DNA of 8,960 nucleotides from JASMHC01 sp964453855. Lineage in GTDB: Bacteria; Pseudomonadota; Alphaproteobacteria; Rhodobacterales; Rhodobacteraceae. Position numbers and translations under genes: made by a program. Shown here in pieces: positions 6,591 through 8,960 of the stretch. Location: contig CAYVRN010000090.1 of NCBI GenBank assembly GCA_964453855.1, positions 1-8,960 on the forward strand, read 5' to 3'. The first letter of the stretch is position 1. Each line of letters opens with the position of its first letter. The notes under the pieces are model-generated. The model had not been told where the DNA came from. It worked only from the letters and a program-made list of their open reading frames with translations, and did not search any database.

Positions 6591-7764
6591 GGTCAAAGGT
6601 CTTTCAGCCAGCTACGGCAAGCACCGCGCTTTTGAGGGTGTGAACCTGCGTGTGAAAAAGGGCGAGATCGTCGTGATACTCGGCGCGAACGGTGCGGGAA
6701 AATCGACACTGCTCAAGTCGGTCTGCGGCATCTGCGAGGGGCAAGTTTCGGGGTCTGTTCGGATGGACGGGATCGAGATCCTCGGCCAAAAGGCCAACCA
6801 GATTGTCGAGGAAGGTATCGCCCTTGTGCCCGAAGGCAGGGGCGTGTTCCCCGATCTGACCGTGCAGGAAAACCTGATGCTCGGGGCCTACATTTCGCGC
6901 GCTCGCGATGAAGAGGCCGGTAGTCTTGAACGCGTGCTGTCTTTATTCCCCAAACTAGCGGAGCGCCGCAAGCAGGTCGTGCGCACCATGTCCGGCGGCG
7001 AGCAGCAGATGGTCGCCATCGGGCGGGCCATGATGTCGAACCCGACCATTTTGGCCTTGGACGAACCCTCTCTGGGTCTTTCGCCGCTATTGTCGAAAGA
7101 ACTGTTTCAGAGCCTCAAAGCAGTCCGCAAGTCCGGTCTTGGCATTCTACTGGTTGAACAAAACGCACGTCAGTCGCTTGCCATCGCGGATCGGGGGTAT
7201 CTGCTGGAAAACGGCCACATCGCCCATGAAGACAGCGCTGAAGCATTGCTGAACGATCCGGCGGTCAGTCAGGCCTATCTGGGTGGCAAGGGGACTGCCA
7301 AGAAAGCCAAACCCATCGCGCCTGCAGCTATCGCCGTACGTCCGCCACGGCCCACTGCGCCGATTTCGGATATCGCCACTCAGGCGATGGCGAAATTCGA
7401 GAACCGCAAACCGGCCAGCGCGCCAGCTACGGCACCACCACCACCTGCGCCGAAACCTGCTCCAGCACCACAAGCGGCACCAAAGCCAATGTCAGCCCCT
7501 GCGCCGTTGCCCGTCACAAATGGTACAGGAGCCTACGGCATGGATATCAACGCGATGGTTGCCAGCGCCGCGTCGCGTTCGGATCGCCGCGCAAAGCCGG
7601 AAGCGCAAAACGGCAAACTGCCGACCGTGCCACCAGCACCGCCACGCCCAACAATGCCAACCGTTCGAATGCCCGACCTGACATCATCCTCCGATCGCCT
7701 TCAGTCAATCCTGCAAGAGATCGAAGATGCGGCACGTCGGGCAGAAACAAACCGAAAAACCTGA
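6583..7764 (+). CDS. ABC importer ATPase, LivF type, with long C-terminal tail
   Basis: This is the second ATPase of the importer, 393 residues, whereas ordinary LivF is about 235. Residues 1-235 form a complete LivF: Walker A GANGAGKST (34-42), PEGRGVFPDLTVQENL (83-98), signature MSGGEQQ (136-142), Walker B ILALDE (156-161), SLGLSP, and VEQN (191-194), where Gln193 replaces the switch His as is normal in LivF. The domain ends with the usual AYLGG. Residues 236-393 are an extra Pro/Ala-rich tail described separately. The start is ATG 6583, preceded by GGAGAAGA, and it overlaps the LivG-type gene by 8 bases. The tail is in frame with no stop or frame break, so it is a true extension or an old fusion rather than a sequencing artefact. 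The gene ends 19 bp before the second dehydrogenase. Confidence 0.92.
   Translation: MLEVKGLSASYGKHRAFEGVNLRVKKGEIVVILGANGAGKSTLLKSVCGICEGQVSGSVRMDGIEILGQKANQIVEEGIALVPEGRGVFPDLTVQENLMLGAYISRARDEEAGSLERVLSLFPKLAERRKQVVRTMSGGEQQMVAIGRAMMSNPTILALDEPSLGLSPLLSKELFQSLKAVRKSGLGILLVEQNARQSLAIADRGYLLENGHIAHEDSAEALLNDPAVSQAYLGGKGTAKKAKPIAPAAIAVRPPRPTAPISDIATQAMAKFENRKPASAPATAPPPPAPKPAPAPQAAPKPMSAPAPLPVTNGTGAYGMDINAMVASAASRSDRRAKPEAQNGKLPTVPPAPPRPTMPTVRMPDLTSSSDRLQSILQEIEDAARRAETNRKT
7288..7761 (+). other. Extra C-terminal tail of the LivF-type ATPase
   Basis: This stretch encodes residues 236-393, beyond the normal LivF end. It starts with a Lys/Ala/Pro linker. It then shows three less repetitive islands: ISDIATQAMAKFENRK (261-276), AYGMDINAMVASAASRSDRR (317-336), and a final segment (362-391) with RMPDLTSSSDRLQSILQE leading into EIEDAARRAETNR, which should form a charged amphipathic helix or short coiled coil. 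Between the first two lies a Pro/Ala-rich stretch (about 280-310) with PPPPAPKPAPAP. I do not recognise a domain. The layout, islands on flexible Pro/Ala linkers, suggests a tether for binding partners. That role is an inference. Confidence 0.6.
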
Positions 7765-7783
7765 CCCCGAGGAGTGCAAGACC

Positions 7784-8960
7784 ATGCTTGATACCGCTCA
7801 TAATTCGCCAACCATCAAGGGCATGTATATCAATGGCTCGTGGGTTCCTGCCGCCCGCACCTTTGACGATCTTAACCCTTCAGACGACTCTCTTTATGCC
7901 CGCATTCCGGACTGCACGGCGTCTGATGTGACCAATGCCATCAATGCCGCGCAGGCAGCCTTTCCCGAATGGTCAGCGTTGCCGTTTCATGTGCGTGCGC
8001 ATCACCTCAACAAGATCGCCGATGTTTGGGAACGTCGCGGTGGTGACTTCGCAGCAGCGGCAGTGGCCGAAGGTGGCGGCTGGTTCGGCAAGGGCATGTT
8101 TGAGGCCGGATATGTGGCCGAGGTTTTCCGCTCGGCTGCGGCTCTTTGTTATCAGAACACCGGTGAGGTTCTGCCTTCCGAGCACGGGAAGTTTATGACT
8201 GCGACGCGCTGGCCATTGGGTGTTGTCAGCGTCATCAGCCCGTGGAATATGCCGGGCATTCTGACCTCTCGCGGATTTGCAGCCGCCTTGGCTGCGGGCA
8301 ATACCGTGGTGCTGAAGCCGTCGGAAGACACGCCCTATTCAGGCGGGCTGTATTTCGCAGAAATTCTGGAGGAGGCAGGCATCCCAGCCGGTGTCTTCAA
8401 TGTCGTCACCTGTTCGCGCGAAAGCGTGGGCGCGGTGGGGGACGAAATGATCGAAAACCCGCTGGTCAAGGCTGTGTCGTTCACAGGCTCAACCGCTGTG
8501 GGTCGCCATATCGCCGCCAAGTGCGGGGCGCACCTGAAAAAAGCCTGCGTCGAGCTTGGCGGCAAAGACAGCATGATCGTTCTGGAAGATGCCGACATTG
8601 ACGCCGCTGCCCGTGCCGCCAACTTTGGCAGCTTTATGCATCAGGGTCAGGTCTGCATGTCGACCGAGAAACTGCTGCTGCACGACAGCGTTTATGATGA
8701 ATTTATGCAGAAGTTTTTGGCACGAGCGTCAAAGCTGCGGACTGGGCACACCAAGGACAAGGACAATGTTATCGGACCCTTGGTGAATAACCGTCAGGCG
8801 GTTCGTGTGAAGGCACTGATCGACGATGCGGTGGCCAAAGGGGCGTCGCTTCTTCTGGGTGGCAACGCATGGGATAACTTCGTTGAACCCACCGTTTTAG
8901 CGGACGTGAACGAAAGCATGAACATATGGCACGATGAAACTTTCGGCCCTGTTGTGATCG
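7784..8960 (+). CDS. Second aldehyde dehydrogenase, vanillin/benzaldehyde type (partial, 3' end outside window)
   Basis: The frame is open from ATG 7784 to the window edge, giving 392 residues of an enzyme that is normally about 480-490 long. Visible landmarks are SPWN (152-155), FTGSTAVGR (233-241), general-base Glu257 in VELGGK, catalytic Cys291 in HQGQVCMSTEK, and DETFGP (384-389) just before the cut. All catalytic residues expected so far are present. GAGGAG nine bases upstream supports this start, and the 19-bp gap to the LivF-type gene places it in the same operon. It shares the QGQVCMSTE core with the first dehydrogenase but differs clearly elsewhere, so the two are distant paralogues rather than a recent duplication. 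An aromatic or related aldehyde substrate is likely by family only. Confidence 0.92.
   Translation, partial: MLDTAHNSPTIKGMYINGSWVPAARTFDDLNPSDDSLYARIPDCTASDVTNAINAAQAAFPEWSALPFHVRAHHLNKIADVWERRGGDFAAAAVAEGGGWFGKGMFEAGYVAEVFRSAAALCYQNTGEVLPSEHGKFMTATRWPLGVVSVISPWNMPGILTSRGFAAALAAGNTVVLKPSEDTPYSGGLYFAEILEEAGIPAGVFNVVTCSRESVGAVGDEMIENPLVKAVSFTGSTAVGRHIAAKCGAHLKKACVELGGKDSMIVLEDADIDAAARAANFGSFMHQGQVCMSTEKLLLHDSVYDEFMQKFLARASKLRTGHTKDKDNVIGPLVNNRQAVRVKALIDDAVAKGASLLLGGNAWDNFVEPTVLADVNESMNIWHDETFGPVVI

Noticed and set aside
7400..7510. CCA/GCA/CCT-rich tract as a possible tandem DNA repeat
   Set aside because: Units are irregular and in frame with Pro/Ala codons; it is better explained as a low-complexity protein linker.
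7283..7681. Alternative plus-strand frame of 132 codons inside the LivF tail
   Set aside because: It is a shadow of the Pro/Ala-rich coding stretch, rich in Arg/His/Gln, with no domain and no ribosome site that beats the LivF frame.

Overview
The window looks like chromosomal DNA from an alphaproteobacterium, most likely of the Rhodobacterales (Roseobacter-type). I infer this from the moderately high G+C, the codon choice, the compact operon with ATGA/TGATG stop-start overlaps, and the style of the proteins. No sequence search was possible, so the taxon is an inference. There are no RNA genes, insertion sequences or CRISPR arrays that I can support.

Layout. Bases 1-297 hold no convincing gene; they look like a decayed intergenic repeat and end in a small hairpin. 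An AraC-family regulator lies on the minus strand (298-1212). A 76-bp A+T-rich divergent promoter region follows, with two AAACGG direct repeats 21 bp apart. All later genes are on the plus strand: an aldehyde dehydrogenase of the vanillin/salicylaldehyde type (1289-2752), a secreted branched-chain-amino-acid-type substrate-binding protein (2798-3997), a perfect 24-nt palindrome between genes (4012-4035), two membrane permeases of LivH and LivM type (4061-4927, 4924-5853), two ATPases of LivG and LivF type (5853-6590, 6583-7764), and a second aldehyde dehydrogenase of the same broad type, cut by the window edge (7784-8960).

How the genes may work together. The five transporter genes form a complete HAAT (Liv-type) ABC importer, and the two aldehyde dehydrogenases enclose it in what looks like one transcription unit. 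The simplest reading is a catabolic island. The importer brings in an organic acid, amino-acid-like or aromatic compound, and cytoplasmic enzymes oxidise an aldehyde intermediate to a carboxylic acid. The divergent AraC protein probably switches the operon on when the compound is present. The substrate cannot be read from the sequence.

Most unusual points. The LivF-type ATPase carries a roughly 158-residue Pro/Ala-rich tail with three non-repetitive islands, which ordinary LivF lacks. The LivG-type ATPase has LTYID where the ABC signature LSGGQ is expected. Together with the Gln that replaces the switch His in the LivF protein, this predicts an importer with one canonical and one degenerate ATP site. 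The regulator and first dehydrogenase also look less G+C-rich than the transporter block, which hints at a composite origin.
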